From NCBI GenBank assembly GCA_007922225.1, contig ML680086.1, forward strand, positions 6,652,997 through 6,716,996: a stretch of DNA of 64,000 nt. Reading direction: 5' to 3'. Under the pieces are notes generated by a model. The model worked only from the letters and a program-made list of their open reading frames with translations, made no database searches and was not told the origin of the DNA. Both the position numbers and the translations under genes were made by a program. Position 1 is the stretch's first letter; each line of letters starts with the position of its first letter. The DNA is from Emydura subglobosa (Eukaryota; Chordata; Testudines; Chelidae). Below, piece by piece: positions 22,691 through 35,408 of the stretch.

Positions 22691-25600
22691 TTAGCTTTGT
22701 CACATCCAGATATGATTCCCTCAGTCTTCTCTGCTTTGGGCAACACTTGGAACAGCCCTTGGTCTTCTGCTGCTGCAGAATGGGGTAGCCTGTTTGCTTT
22801 CATGTGCTTCTCAGGGGGAACATGTTTTACACCTGAGCTCCAAGGAGAGCACTGAATTCCCGTCATGTCCAGGAGTAGTTAAGGTTTTGCTCTACCAATG
22901 CCCTTTATGGCAGAATCTGTGGCATATTGGCTACCAGCTCCTTCCTCTAACCATACCTGGCATCTGAGTCAGCTTGGACATGTGAGCTGACAGTGTCTGG
23001 ATTTCCATGTCAGCCAACTGAGGGCAGGGCCTTGACTCTGAAGTTCACACCCCACCTTCTTCGGTGACCTTCTGTGCAGTATCAAGGTTTATCTGTTTGC
23101 TCAGTAATTCCGTGTGAAGGATGAACTGAGGGAGACCATGGCTAATTCTTTTGCATTTCCAGAGCTTTCCTTATCTGCTGGCATTAGTAAACAGGCAGGG
23201 GTGATTTGGTCATGTATATAGGTGTACTTAGTGCAAACTCGAGACCTTTAAGTTCACACCTGCAGTGTTCACACAGGGAAATTACAACACAGCACTTTGG
23301 TGCACACTGTTATTTACACCCCCTTAGTCCAAACTGTGGGGCAGTGTAGACTTGCCCTAACTCTGTCTGTGGTGCTTGTGCCTGTTACAAAGCTGGGTCA
23401 AAGGAAAGACACAGAGGTGGAATATCCTGCTCATGGTCTCACAGCAAGTCAAAGGCAGAGTAGAGAAGAGAACAATAGCTTTTAGCAGCTTTGTTCTGCC
23501 CTCCCTTGCAACCTGTGGAGCCCTTTACAGCTGGACAGACATAGGGTAAAATATGTCCATACAGACTTGCACTTTGCCCAGGTGTGATGTTACAAGGTGC
23601 AGGGTGGGGGAGGAATCAGATCCTTGGTGTCCTACCCCTGGGCTACTTACTCGCGTCTCCTAATACATTCCTAATGCAGGCTGGTGCATGGAAAAGGGGA
23701 GTGTAGCTCAGGACACACTACTTGCAGCATGAATCAAATTTGGGGCAAGGCAGGTTAGCAACCAAACTACAGAATGATAATTCATGGCCAGACAGTTCAG
23801 TCGCTTGGGCTTTCCCAAGTGAACTTAGAGGAGAGACTCAAGCCAATGATTAAAGTGGAATGAAGATGGAGTTGCGGAGCAAGGCAGCTATCCCAAGTCA
23901 GGAAGAGGAGGTAGGGGCCTCCCCCTGCTTTTAGCAAAGGAGGGGGTGCTGTGCATTCCTCTTACCTGAGCCTCTGACTCAAAACAGCATTCAGAATTTC
24001 TCTCTCGTCCCCAGCTCCATCCAGTGCTGTCAGCTTTGCTTCCTTCACAGCATTCCAGATGTTTCATATAAAACCCACTCTCAGCAGGGCTCCCAATACA
24101 TCTCACAACACTTTCTGTTCCCAGACAGTCTTGTGTAATTTACAGTATAATAAATTCCTGGGCCTTAAATGAGAATTAAGTACATAAATGTGTTTATAGA
24201 AACCCACCCTTCCCCATATGAACCAATGAGCTGGGGGAAGGAAGCGGGCTGAGTTTCCAAGACTCCAACCCATGCTGCGATGCGGTACCCATGCACACTC
24301 AGTCTAGAACCTGCCAGAGATCCCAAGTTTCCTGGATCAAGACATGTAGGCAAAGGTCCAAATTCTGAAGCACACGTGCCAGGCTCCATCAAGAGCCGAA
24401 TGTGACCCTAAGCATTGTTCTAATGTTGTTTAATATTGTAGTATAGTAGAACATTGGCTGTCCTTGTCATGGAAGAACTTTCACATCAAGGACATACACA
24501 AGTGCCAAAGAAAGGACAGATATTTAGGAATTTGGTCATCTTGTTTAGTGGACTCAGAGAAGGAGGGATCCCCGGCCAGCAAGCCAGAATCTTTAGCCAT
24601 GTTCTTTGAATATTAACCTGATCCTCCATAAGTAATAAGTAACGTACAAGGTTGTATGTTAACATTTTATTGTACCTTTGCCTTAATAAAAGGTTACAAA
24701 ATGGTTTGGTCAACAGAAAGTAAACAAACAAAAAATATTTCTTTTTGCTGGAAAACACTTCATCCATGGATTGTTAACAGCAGGTAATGTTACAGCTGAA
24801 TCCACTGCTTTGCATTAGCTATTTTTTATTCCTTGCAAAGGACTAAAATTATATTTAAAGAAAGATACAATGTTACAATCTGTATAATAACTTTGCTAGC
24901 CCCAGAGACAAGGAATCTCTGGTAAAAAGAGACTGCTTCCATCTTGGGTCTTGAGAGTTACTGGATTTATGTTCACTGTGGATATTCCGCTGCATTAGCC
25001 CCACCATTACTTTCCTCTGTGCGAATGTGCATGATGGCGTGTTTGTATCATATGAAAATAACAAGATTTAGGAACCACTAGAAACCTGGGATATCCCTTT
25101 TGCTCCTGCTCTTACAGTGTGGGAGAGCTAGAAATATTAACGAGAGACATCCCTCATTTGTTAAACGCTGTCTCCATCCTGTTTTCTGCCACTTTCCTCA
25201 CACACAAGTCAGAGTGATTTATCTTCATAATGAAGTGTTAATTGTGTTTGGATGATTCTTTTCCCACTAATAATAGGATATCATAATATTAGATCGTAGC
25301 CTGCCAAAATTCTGAATTCATATTGTCATGCAGCTATGTCCCAAAAACAATACCAGGTTCTCTTTGTCTATGAGACGACACTGGATGAGGAAACCAATGT
25401 TAACATCTGTTTTGATAAAATAAATGTTCAGTTACCTGCTTACCTTAATTATTACCTTAGCAACCATTTGAGATGCTGATGATACCTATGCTATCTAGGG
25501 CCCAATTTTCCAGTCCTTATTGAGGCAAAACTCCCACTGAAGTCTGCATAAAGACTGCAGGTTGAGGTTTCTAATGGAGACCATAAAAATGTGCTGTCTG

Positions 25601-25790
25601 ATGGTATAAAGATTTAATACAGTAATGATTATTTAATCTCTCATATACATTTTTAATTGTTCAAATATAATTCCTATTTCGCGCTTCATAATAACACAAA
25701 GCCTATAGGCTCTAGGGACAACTTTGTGTATTAGAAAGATTTTTTGGGTTCTTTTCATGTTTTGTTTTGTTGTATTTATTTATAGTCTCA

Positions 25791-25994
25791 GGATATTAGA
25801 TTAGGTTGGTGAGGTAATATCTTTTATTGGACCAACTTCTGTTGGTGTGAGAGAGAAGCTTTCAAGCCACACGAAGCTCTTCTTCAGGTCTGAAAAAGGT
25901 ACCTGAAGAAGGGCTCTGTGTGACTCAAAAGCTTGTCTCTCTCGCCAACATTGGTCCAGTAAAATATATTACCTCCCCCACCTTGTGTCTCTAG
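25791..25994. mobile_element. Two Penelope-like 3' ends, head to head
   Basis: Left arm 25791-25890 is the reverse complement of a known reptile repeat that reads CAGACCTGAAGAAGAGC..GAAAGCTT..ACCAACAGAAGTTGGTCCAATAAAAGATATTACCTC. Right arm 25901-25994 is the same repeat in the forward direction, more mutated. The arms meet at CTTCAGGTC-TGAAAAAGGT-ACCTGAAG. The CTGAAGA and GAAA boxes correspond to the conserved boxes of Penelope hammerhead ribozymes. The assignment to Penelope-like elements is from recall of the family. Confidence 0.6.
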
Positions 25995-26059
25995 CAGATA
26001 TACACGCATTTTATATATGCCTCCTCATCCCGGCTAGCCCTCTTACCATCCTATCATAC

Positions 26060-26168
26060 ACGGAGACAAATTCTATTCTGAGTTGAAATATTCCACTGTA
26101 AAGTGAGGTAACTCCATAGAAGCCAATAAAGTTACTCCATTTCCACCAATGTAAATGAGACCAGAACA
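26060..26168. repeat. Palindromic MITE, TTACTCCATTGAAGTCAATGG type
   Basis: GTAACTCCATAGAAGCCAATAAAGTTACTCCATTT forms the centre, with flanking arms ATTCTATTCTGAGTTG and AATGAGACCAGAACA. The plan equals that of the element at 37497-37584. Confidence 0.5.
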
Positions 26169-26201
26169 TACCCAGTTTATTTATTCCCACCATAAGTGCA
26201 T

Positions 26202-26318
26202 TAAGGGCTAACTCCTGCAAACTCTTAAGCATGTGAGTTGTCCCTCTCCAGTCAAGTGGAGCTATCTGTATGAATAAACCTAGGCATCTGTTTAAGTGTT
26301 TGCAGAATCAAGCCCTGA
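26202..26318. repeat. Palindromic MITE, Chompy/Harbinger-like
   Basis: Left arm AGGGCTAACTCCTGCAAACTCTTAAGCATG and right arm GGCATCTGTTTAAGTGTTTGCAGAATCAAGCCCT are inverted repeats; the centre is TCCAGTCAAGTGGAGC. TTA at 26202 and a TGA after the right end could be a decayed TNA target duplication. Confidence 0.6.
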
Positions 26319-27921
26319 GGTCTGTTATAAGGGTATTGCTGTAGAATATTGTTTACAGGATGTTATGCTTTTCTATAATATCATGTTTTAAAGGTGAAGT
26401 GCAAAAGGAAAAAAAGGTGTGACAGTACCTCTTTTGCTTCTTTGCAATGGATACATAATACTTAAAAGACTTTGAGGTTCTTTGTTTCAAGTCTGGGTTC
26501 TTTGTTTTTCTTCTTATTCTTTTTATATTAGAAAATCAGGTCCTACGTGTCTTGGAAGGCTCTATGACAATTGGGAAACTAGTGAAATGATGGCAACCTA
26601 AAATGCTAAGAGAGTGAGAACTGTGCAAAAAATTCTTGTTTGTTAACACCTATTAACTTCCATGACTAATTAATATTTTAAAGAAAGGAAACTTCTGTTA
26701 AAACCTCCAATTGTCACTTCTTCAAAATAAAGCATGAGAATAACAATAAACAGCCTCTTAGAGCCCTGTTGAGTCCTAGAGCAAACCCAAGGGAGGCCAG
26801 AATAGAGATTCCTGATGTTTCCAAGGTAAAAAAACCAAACAAAACAAAAACATTACAGGTGAAGATGCAGAAATAAATTTATCTGAGCTAGAAGAACCTG
26901 TGAGAGATTTCAGCTGATAATGCTCTGGGTCAGTTCTGGGGCAAAAAAAATGAAACCTTACATTTGCAAAACCTGAGTTAATTAAAAGGAGCAGCGTTTA
27001 AGGAAACTAACCTTTAAGATAAACCTTAAAAACCTCCCCTTATCAAACATTATTTATCTAATATATCTTTCATGATCTTGGGCTAAACCCAGATTTTTTT
27101 CAAGCCTCATGTCAGTGCTAAAATCTGCTGTGTGTTTTTTAACAGTGGACAATGCCCATAAAGCCCCATCACTGCTTGCTGCCCTCCTAGTTCCCGTGCA
27201 CTGGGTGGTAAAATGTCTGTCTGATTCCATCTGCTTGTATCATTCTCTAATTATAACAGGACAGTGGGTCTCAGCCTTTGTGTCATCATTCAGACTGCTA
27301 AAAAACATGTTTGGCATAAAATCAAGAATTTTTTTTTAAATAGTGAATGTTAGGTTCTTTTTATTTGCCTTCTGGTTTCTGAGCCTTTAGGATGCATTCA
27401 GATCATGTTTCCAATCTTTTTCTTTAAGGAAGAAACTTTTGTTCAGGAAGTCTGAGATTCTTACACTCACATGACTCCAAGTGCTAAGGCTTTGAAGCAC
27501 CAAACGTCACTGGCAATGCTGATCCCAATCTGGCATGGGAAGACTTTAACAAATCTGATACTGCTATGCCAGCCACTGTCCATTGCTTTCCATGTTCTGA
27601 GCTGCCAAGGAACCTGTCCGCCTTCATGCCCCAGTCTTGTATGTACCAGACTGAGCTTTGAAGCAGCACAGACTCCATTAAAAATAGGACATGTACAACT
27701 GATTGAGAGATTGTAGTGGCAGAGCACTGGGGCCCAGCAACAAGGCTGATTCGTCAGAGCCTACTGCTATGAGGTGCAGAGCACTCTCAGCTCCCTTTGA
27801 GATCAACAAGCACTGAGTGCAATCAGCAGCTCACCAGAGGCACTCAGTGCCTTGCAGGATTGGTCCCTAGGACAGGGAAGGGAAGCCTGTTTCGTGAGGT
27901 AGCAAAACTGGTATATACAGA

Positions 27922-27948
27922 CCAGTGGTTGGGAACCACTGCGGTAGG
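27922..27948. repeat. hAT-like terminal repeat remnant
   Basis: CAGTGGTTGGGAACCACTG contains the right-end motif GTTGGGAACCACTG typical of hAT/Charlie elements, preceded by a partial left-end motif. A matching left terminus upstream was not found, so this may be a solo end or an internally collapsed copy. Confidence 0.35.
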
Positions 27949-28923
27949 AGGCCTCTACTCCACAATAAATGCAGCCCCTATAGAAATAAATTGCTTCCTT
28001 TTTAAATCCTTCCCTACTGTTCCCTTCATATTCATAATAGGATGATCGGTGGGACCAAAGATGTGGCTGTTACTTTAAAGGATAAATTAGTTTGACTCTT
28101 AACTCAATAATTAAAACTGTTATGGCTATGAGCCTGCAGGGATAATGTACTATTATTATAGTCATTTGTTTCAATTAAATGCTTACTGATTTTACAATAG
28201 CAGCTGGGCACCTGTGTGAGATAGCTATTACTCTGAACAAGACATCTCAAATTCCAGCAGAAATTTGTCACTGCACTAGAGTATTTTCTATAGACCATGA
28301 AAGTTTATTAGGAGCAGTTACAAATCGGGAAGAGGAGGGGTGGCAAGTGGGGATATATTTTCTTATCAGCCTCTCTCTCTCTCTTTAAAGTAAATCATCT
28401 TTACACATTTCAGCCATGGTGATGCGTTTACGTTTAAACTTCAGTATGGAAAAAGCCTGCTGGGAAAACTTAGCTTGAAAGCTGTTCAGCAGATAATTTC
28501 CCTCCCCAGTTGATTATGATTAGAATGGTTTGCTCTTTAGGAACAAACCTAAGGAGAGAGAATCTATGCCAGAGATGGGGGTTGCCAGAGGATCCCCCAA
28601 ATAATCTGCCATTGAAATAGCTGCTCCTCTGTTGCGGTGATATAAGCAGTTTATAGGTTTTGGTTTGCCAGGATGCAGGATTATAATATTATAGATGAAG
28701 TTTGAAAGGACAAGTACTCTTGTCTGAGACATGCTGTAGGAGCTAATCCTGGGAGATGGACCCAATGTTTGGTAGCCCCTGAAGATCTTTGTAACCGGAG
28801 TCTCCCTTCGCCTCCTAGTGTGTAGCACTGGGATGTGGTCTTGTCGTCTGGTCTTGATATCCATGGCCAATCTCATTTTCCATTGTCCTTAACTATTTAA
28901 CCTTTTTGCCAGGCCCGTAGAAC

Positions 28924-29124
28924 TTGTTTAGACTAGAGAAAGTGATTGAGGTCAGGTCAGGATTAGCTAACCTGTTTTAGCAAGGCCTGGCCTAATCTCT
29001 TTCTTCCCTTAGGAAAACACTTTCTGCATGGATTTAGCTAGTGTAGGTCCCTCCCGGATTTCCCTCTACAATGTGTTAGCTGGCCGCAAGTTCACCTCAA
29101 TCACCTTTCCTAGTCTAGACAAAC
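28924..29124. mobile_element. MITE family C with long terminal inverted repeats
   Basis: About 201 bp. Left terminus TTGTTTAGACTAGAGAAAGTGATTGAGGT pairs with right terminus ACCTCAATCACCTTTCCTAGTCTAGACAAAC with a few mismatches over 27-29 bp. An inner pair GGATTAGCTAA / TTAGCAAGGCCTGGCCTAATC adds a second hairpin. No coding capacity. Confidence 0.75.
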
Positions 29125-30299
29125 TTTCAGTGCTTTGTAGAAGTGGAAGCTGTGGCTAACTTCTCTTCTATCTTCACTGTAGCCTGTTCTGCCTGTGGAG
29201 CTTTCATCGATGTGAGTAGCAGTTCCACATCTAGAACAAGGGCAAAGTATGCAGTGGAGATCAGCAAGGGGATATAATGGTTTCAGAGGAGAATCTTACC
29301 ATCAATATGGTGTATATAAGAATCTAGTCTCCTACCATCATAACATAACCGCATCTGAGGTGTAACATGACAGCATCAATATTAGTAGCCATCTGCACAG
29401 CAGTTTAGGGGCAGAAGGTGGAGAAAGAGAAGAATAACTTACAGAATGAAAGAGAGAGGGAATTTTAGATAGGCAGAATAATTTAGGGAGGAAGTCAGCC
29501 AGCGCACCGGGGTTGAAATCTTGTATTGCAGAAAAGGGCCACAGACTTGAATGGCCAGAAGTAGTCAGTACCCGAATTCTACTTCCTATCTTGAAAGAAT
29601 TCATTCGGGAGTACACTGTGCAAAGCGTGATGCTGCTTGAAATGACAGCATATTGTCTGTTCAAATAAATTGGCTACTGCTGTGCTACTTACTGCTGGAA
29701 AGAGCTGCCTTTTACCGATGCATTTTCTGGGAGTTAACAAAACTGCACTGGATATATTTTAAAACATTATCTTTGCTGCCAGAGTGTCCAATTCCCAAAT
29801 CAGAATCTTTAGCCTGTTTTTAATGGTGCTTTGTTACTCATGCTGCAAAAGTGTAGATTACTGTTTTCCCCATAAACAAGGAGCTCAGAGCATGTGCAGT
29901 TTGTCAACCTATTTTTCTTTCCTTTTGGAGGATTAGCTGATGTGTTTATATGCCTGATATGCATATTCATTAAAAAAAAAACCTAAAATATTGTGAAAAA
30001 AGAGACTGACTTTGAATTAGAGCAGCCTTTGGGAATATTTTAAGTAAGATGCATTTAATTACTTTAGTAACTACTACATCACATTTTACTCATGTTCCTC
30101 TGAGATGCATAACAGCTTATAAAAAGAGGCAGCAAATGTGTTCTTTGGAGACTAGAAGTTTGCATTTCCATAGTGCCTTGTACCAAGGATGCCAGCGCAC
30201 TTAATAAACAGAAAGGACCAAATTCCCCTTCAGATGCTCACGGGCAACTTCTCTTGAAATCTGTGGGAACCACATAAACATAGAGGAGAGCAGAATTCA

Positions 30300-30455
30300 G
30301 ATCATTGTCTCCACTTCGGTGATGGGACAACTGAGGCACAGGGAGGGGAAATGACTTGCCCTGGGTCACCCAAGGAGTTTGTGGCAGATCCAGGAATAGA
30401 TTCTGGGTTCCTTGTGACTCAGACCTGTGCTTTAATCACTAGGCCACCCTCTCTT
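30300..30455 (-). repeat. MIR SINE
   Basis: GATGGGACAACTGAGGCACAGGGAGGGGAAATGACTTGCCCTGGGTCACCCAAGGAG and the GACCTGTGCTTTAATCACTAGGCCACC end are a well-kept reverse-complement MIR. It may begin as early as 30170 (CATAGTGCCTTGTACC). Confidence 0.92.
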
Positions 30456-30906
30456 CTTTGCCTTTTTAACAGTATGCTCGTGATGATGATTTAATTAGGA
30501 ATGTATTTGCATATGGAGCTTTACAGAGGAGAAAGAGGCAGAGCCTGCCTCAGTGAGCCTACATGGAAGGCTATATTCAACATGACAGGAAGCCGAGAGA
30601 GATTACATCGGGAGTAGTGTGCTTACACTTGAGAAAGTGAGGGGGGCTCCCTTTGTAAGGGGGACACATCATACTAGTTCCCTTGTTCTGTCTAGGCACG
30701 GCGGTTGTTGCTTTGTTGATTTAGCCAATTAGGCTGGTGCAAGCAAGCGGGCCATTTTTGGAGAGCCTGGAAGGATTGGAGACTTGGAATTTTGCTCCCT
30801 GGCCTTTCCTGAGTAAAGGGTTCCTTCTTTGCCAAAGCCTCTCACTATGTTATTGGTTAGAAGCTGAGTGGAGACCATCAGAGTCATTAATGTTTATGAA
30901 ATTAGC

Positions 30907-30998
30907 AAAACAGCGAGAGTTTAGTGGCACCTTAAAGACTAACAGATTTATTTGGGCATAAGTTTTCATGGGCAGAAATCCACTTCATCGGATGCAAC
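30907..30998 (-). mobile_element. Penelope-like 3' fragment with hammerhead-like motif and target duplication
   Basis: The plus strand reads TTAGTGGCACCTTAAAGACTAACAGATTTATTTGGGCATAAGTTTTCATGGG..CCACTTCATCGGATGC, the reverse complement of a very common reptile repeat. On the minus strand CCGATGA (consensus CTGATGA), a partly paired stem and GAAA follow in hammerhead order. A 12 bp direct repeat TATGAAATTAGC flanks it at 30895-30906 and 30999-31010. Confidence 0.7.
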
Positions 30999-31282
30999 TA
31001 TGAAATTAGCTATGAAATTCATATGCTATGAAATTAGTAATTTGAAGGAAGGTCTCCAAAAGGGAAAGGCTGGAATACATATCTCCCATGTCTCCCATAT
31101 CTCCTGTTCCCTCTGAATAATGCTGCTCCTGGCCTATGTTAAAAAATCAGCAATTGTGATAAATGGATATAAAAGTATGCCATGCACAATGAAGGGAAGT
31201 GGTAATGCAGGGGATGACTGCAGCATTGTCTGTTTGCAATCTGTGTTTTAGAAAAAGAATATGAAGTTAGCGAGTGACAAAA

Positions 31283-31366
31283 GGCTGGGCCAGCTCCTGC
31301 AGACATGAGTAGCTCACTGGCCTCAGTAGGATTGCTCTGAGTAAGCGTTGGCAGGATCAGGCCCAT
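31283..31366. repeat. Palindromic MITE arm, CAGGATCAGGCCC type
   Basis: GGGCCAGCTCCTGCAGACATGAGTAG at one end and TAAGCGTTGGCAGGATCAGGCCC at the other, around a CACTGGCCTCAGTAGG centre. Confidence 0.45.
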
Positions 31367-32034
31367 CATTGACTCAGTAAAAATGCCCTGGTCATGAATG
31401 GCTATGCTATTGATACTCTGAGTTCATTGTTATGGTCTGGAGAGTTACTTGAGTGGGTGCTTGAAGGCTGAGTTGGAGGATTGCATGAAGGAGAGAGGAA
31501 ACAAGAGTAAGCAGCAAAGAGAAAACAGGGGAAGTGGAAATAGGGTGTCTCGGGAGAGAGGTGATGCAGATATGCCTTCTTTGAGGAGGTCAGAGGGCTA
31601 AGATGTGCTGTCGGTTGGAACCTCCTGGGAGCAGGAGGATTCCCCCGGGTGATTTTTATTCCCCTGGGTCATTATCTCCATAATGAGAGGAGACCATTCT
31701 ACCATCCACCCAGTTACTTGTGCCTCTGTCACCTGCAGCTTGGATTGCTGACATGCAATCTCCTTGAGCATACCCCTGTCCTCCATGTGTCTCTCTGGCT
31801 GCTTGTCTGGCTCCAGGTACTAGTGACAATCTTTAAATTCTGCAGGGGCTGCAAGATGCTTATTTAAATAAGAAGTTGCCTCCCAAACAGTTGATGATGA
31901 TGTTGCCAAGGTATATTGGCTAGTAATGACTGGAGCTCAGCAGCAGGGCAGACTCGGTTGAAGACACCTTTGATGTCCTTTGTTTTAGGGAGGAGGTGTG
32001 AGCAGAGGTTAGAATAAATGGCTATGGATTAGAA

Positions 32035-32215
32035 TGCTGTAGAGTTGTTCCCATTTCTGCCACTGACTCACTGGCTGACCTTGGGTCAGTCACTTTCTTG
32101 CTCTGTGCCTCAGTTTCCACATCTGTAAAACAAGAATGATGATGCAGTCCCTGGGAAGTCATGAGGGCTGATTAGTGTCTGCAAAGCACTTTGGTACCTC
32201 AATGGTTCCATGATC
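32035..32215 (+). repeat. MIR SINE
   Basis: GACTCACTGGCTGACCTTGGGTCAGTCACTTTCTTGCTCTGTGCCTCAGTTTCCACATCTGTAAAACAAGAATGATGATGC is a forward MIR core, followed by the CTGCAAAGCACTTTGGTACCTC 3' part. Confidence 0.95.
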
Positions 32216-33449
32216 ATCAGTTTTGTCAACCCACCTATTCAATGTGTATCTGAGGCTGCTGGTGGCAGTTGTGCTGTGATTTGGGTAGCCGTGTCACTAG
32301 TTGGCTGCTGCTACGCAGCACTGTCCCCTCTTCTTTGGATGCAGATGGTGCCGTATCTTATCTTTCTCGGCCCTTGGCTGAGGCCGGGAGCTGGATGGGA
32401 GTGAACTGGACTGAAATTTAATCTCAGAAGACAAAGGCAATCCTGGCGGGTTGAGGAGCAATTTGAGGGTATAGCAGGGAATGGGCCAGTTCCCTTTGTG
32501 AAGGGATTTTGCCAACCCTTTGTTATGGAGGTTTGCAAATTTGGGATACTTCTGGAGTCCCAGTTTCTTCCAGATTCCATGTGGCTTGGTGGAGAAAATC
32601 ATATTCAGGTCTTTGAAAGACAATAAAAAGGTGGAGTTGCTGAAATTTCCACCCTGCCTGCTGGATAAGCTTTCTGGGGAGCTCTCCAAAGTCCATTACG
32701 GCCAGTGGGAGTCTTTCCATTGTCTTCAATGGGCACTGGCTCAAGCCCTAAGTCACTCCCACAAATTTTCATAAGAATTTTTAGCATGTGTCCCATATCC
32801 ATAATTACACTCCTGGACTTGTTCTGCTCTGCTGCATAAATAATATGCACTTTAAAGAAAAAATGTATGATTACATATTTAATGGATAAATGGAGCCGTT
32901 GTGGTCTATTGCCCACATAATAAGAGTTTTAAAAATTGTCTTAATACAGTATTTACCCAAGAGACTGGAATGGTTGCAAATGAGAATGAGCTATTTTAGC
33001 TTTTAGGATTTTTTTAAACCACATTTTAAAGCCTTTTTCATTTATAAAATACACATCTTACAAACTTTTTTTCATTTAAATTTAAAATAAGGACAATAAA
33101 TTATTCTTTTCCTTGGGAGCTAGCAGATCATCTTGAACATGAAAGGTCTGGATTACACTGACAAAATCCAAGATAAGTTTACCATTTTCTCCTTTGAAAT
33201 TTGCAAGTGAACTTCCTACATGTGAACCAGACAGGTCCCATAACCGCCTCCCCCACCCAGCTCTGCCGCTCTCCGCAGTCCTGCTTGTCTCACCCCCCTG
33301 TTATTCCAGTTCTCTTCTGGCCCCCAAGAATATTCTGCCTTCGTTCCAATACACTCCATTTCTGGCCTGCAGTAGCCCTTCTTGTACCATTTTTGGGATG
33401 ACTATCCTATCAGTCAATGCATCTGCAGCCCCTTGTCATTTAGATTAAA

Positions 33450-33690
33450 AGGTTAATAGATTTTAATGCCAGAAATGACCATTAGATCATTTAGTCAAAC
33501 CCCCTGTAAAACGTAGGCTATGGAATTTCATCGGTTACTCCTGTACTGAGCCCAATGACTTGTGTTGGCTGAGGCATCTTCCAGAAAGGGCATCAAGACT
33601 TCATCTGAAGACTTCAAGAGATGGAGAATCCACCACTTCCGTCAGTAGTTTGTTTCCACAGTTAATCACCCTCATGGTTAAAAAGACCAA
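33450..33690 (-). mobile_element. CR1 LINE 3' fragment
   Basis: Antisense CR1: ATTTTAATGCCAGAAATGACCATTAGATCATTTAGTCAAACCCCCTGTA, then GAGCCCAATGACTTGTGTTGGCTGAGGCATCTTCCAGAAAGGGCATCAAGACTTCATCTGAAGACTTCAAGAGATGGAGAATCCACCACTTCC. Confidence 0.88.
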
Positions 33691-33764
33691 TATAAAATGA
33701 AATATTGCATGACAGACAGATATTGCATCACAGGCAGAATCTGTTTTCGAGAGCCCCACAATGT

Positions 33765-33883
33765 GGGCCTCAGTTCAGCAGGGTGCTTAAATGTGTGCCT
33801 AATTGTAAGCACGAGTGGTCCCCCTAAAGTGAGTGGTGCTTGCAGTTAGACACATGCTTAAATCCCTTGCTGAATCAGGGCCC
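33765..33883. repeat. Palindromic MITE, Chompy/Harbinger-like
   Basis: Left arm GGGCCTCAGTTCAGCAGGGTGCTTAAATGTGTGCC and right arm AGACACATGCTTAAATCCCTTGCTGAATCAGGGCCC. This is the best-kept member of this type in the window and defines the GGGCC..GGCCC ends. Confidence 0.7.
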
Positions 33884-35260
33884 TAGTTCTAGGCCTCTTG
33901 GGAACAGAGACTGGCTGTCATCCAGTATTTCATTTTACTAGCTATACAGATAGGGGCTTGCATTGGTCCCACCCATCTCTTTTGTATTTGTGTCCTGAGA
34001 TAACTGATGAGCACAGGACTCCAGAAGCAAGGTGCAAAACCTGCCATTCACAAAAGTTTTCATAACCTGGACCATGTCTTTCATATAGAAATTGTCTCAT
34101 TGGCCCCTCCTCTCCCATTCATGATCATACACCCTCCCTGCAGCAGCTACAGCAGTTGCTTAGTTAGAAAAGTTCTAGCAGACAAGTATTGGATGTGTGT
34201 TTGTAGTTGTCTCTTGATGCAATTTAGCGTTAGGAAATAAGGACGAGCGGCCAGTACCATGTGACCAGTCAGCTGTCCAGGGAGCCCCACCAGTTTCGGA
34301 ATGTCTGAGCTGGACTGAGTACCCTCCCACCCCCACCCCGCACAGAAATGCCTTGTTGATTTATAGCATAGGCCACTGCAGTTATTCTGGCATTTAATTT
34401 AATTGTTTCTCCTTGTATTGATCTGTATCTTTTCACAGTGGTGTGAACTGAGGACAGTGCTTACAGCCTGACCCTAAAGGGCATGAAACGTAGTCAGCCT
34501 AAGTCAAATTCTTGATGTTATTTCTAGGCGGGACATATTTTCTGTTTGGAGGTTACATCCAGCACTAAGTAATTAATACAGAAAAGGGTTGCTCTTCTCA
34601 AAATCTGTTCTCCCCCCACATGTATGATCTGAATGCAAGAGCAAAGTGTGCGGTCTGGTGTTGTGGAAAAGCTCTCGATTCCTGACCTGCAGCAGTAAAT
34701 CTGCTTCTGCGTTTGGATTTATTTCCACTGAAGCATAGTGAGCCCTAGCAGATTTTCCCTACATTTCTTACTTTATGTGCAGCTAATGGGGTTGGCAGGA
34801 CTCCCTGGATAATGAGAGATTGCACCTCAGTGGGCTTATCGGAAACGAAGATTGTTAATAAATAAAACCCTGGGTCTTTAAACTCATGTTCACATTAATC
34901 AGATTAATATAAAAGCAAAAAGTCTGGAAAATATTTAAGACCATGTTTGATTTCCCTCCTGCTGGCTTCTTCTGTGGCTGAATCAGATTGTACGTAAGTA
35001 GCTGGCTTAACTCTGTCTCTGAAATTAGTAAAAGAACTCCAGCACACTGCTGATGACATAGACATGTGGATAGGCCTTGTTCATAGGTGGGAGGGTAATT
35101 GTTTGATCTGTATGTGGGAGAGGGGAGGTGATAAATAGCCTAATGTGAATCCTGGTAGGGTTTTCTCCGGGAAGGACAGCAAGATTTAGGTTGTTTAGTC
35201 TTTTCTGGGCACTTCTGAGGCTGTTATTATTTGACTAGTCCATGAGAGTAAACTCTGTTC

Positions 35261-35391
35261 TAGGTTCTGATCTGATAAGCCTTACTCACATGAGTATTCT
35301 TCGTTCATGTGAATAGTCCTGTTAGATTAATTATGACTCCTTGTATGTGTAAAGATCCCTCGTGTGAGTAAATATTTGTGGGATCAGGCCT
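35261..35391. repeat. Palindromic MITE, ACTCACATGAGTA type
   Basis: TCTGATCTGATAAGCCTTACTCACATGAGTATTC and GTGTGAGTAAATATTTGTGGGATCAGGCC are the arms. A second element of the same type follows 18 bp later. Confidence 0.6.
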
Positions 35392-35408
35392 GCAGTGATA
35401 TCAGAGCT

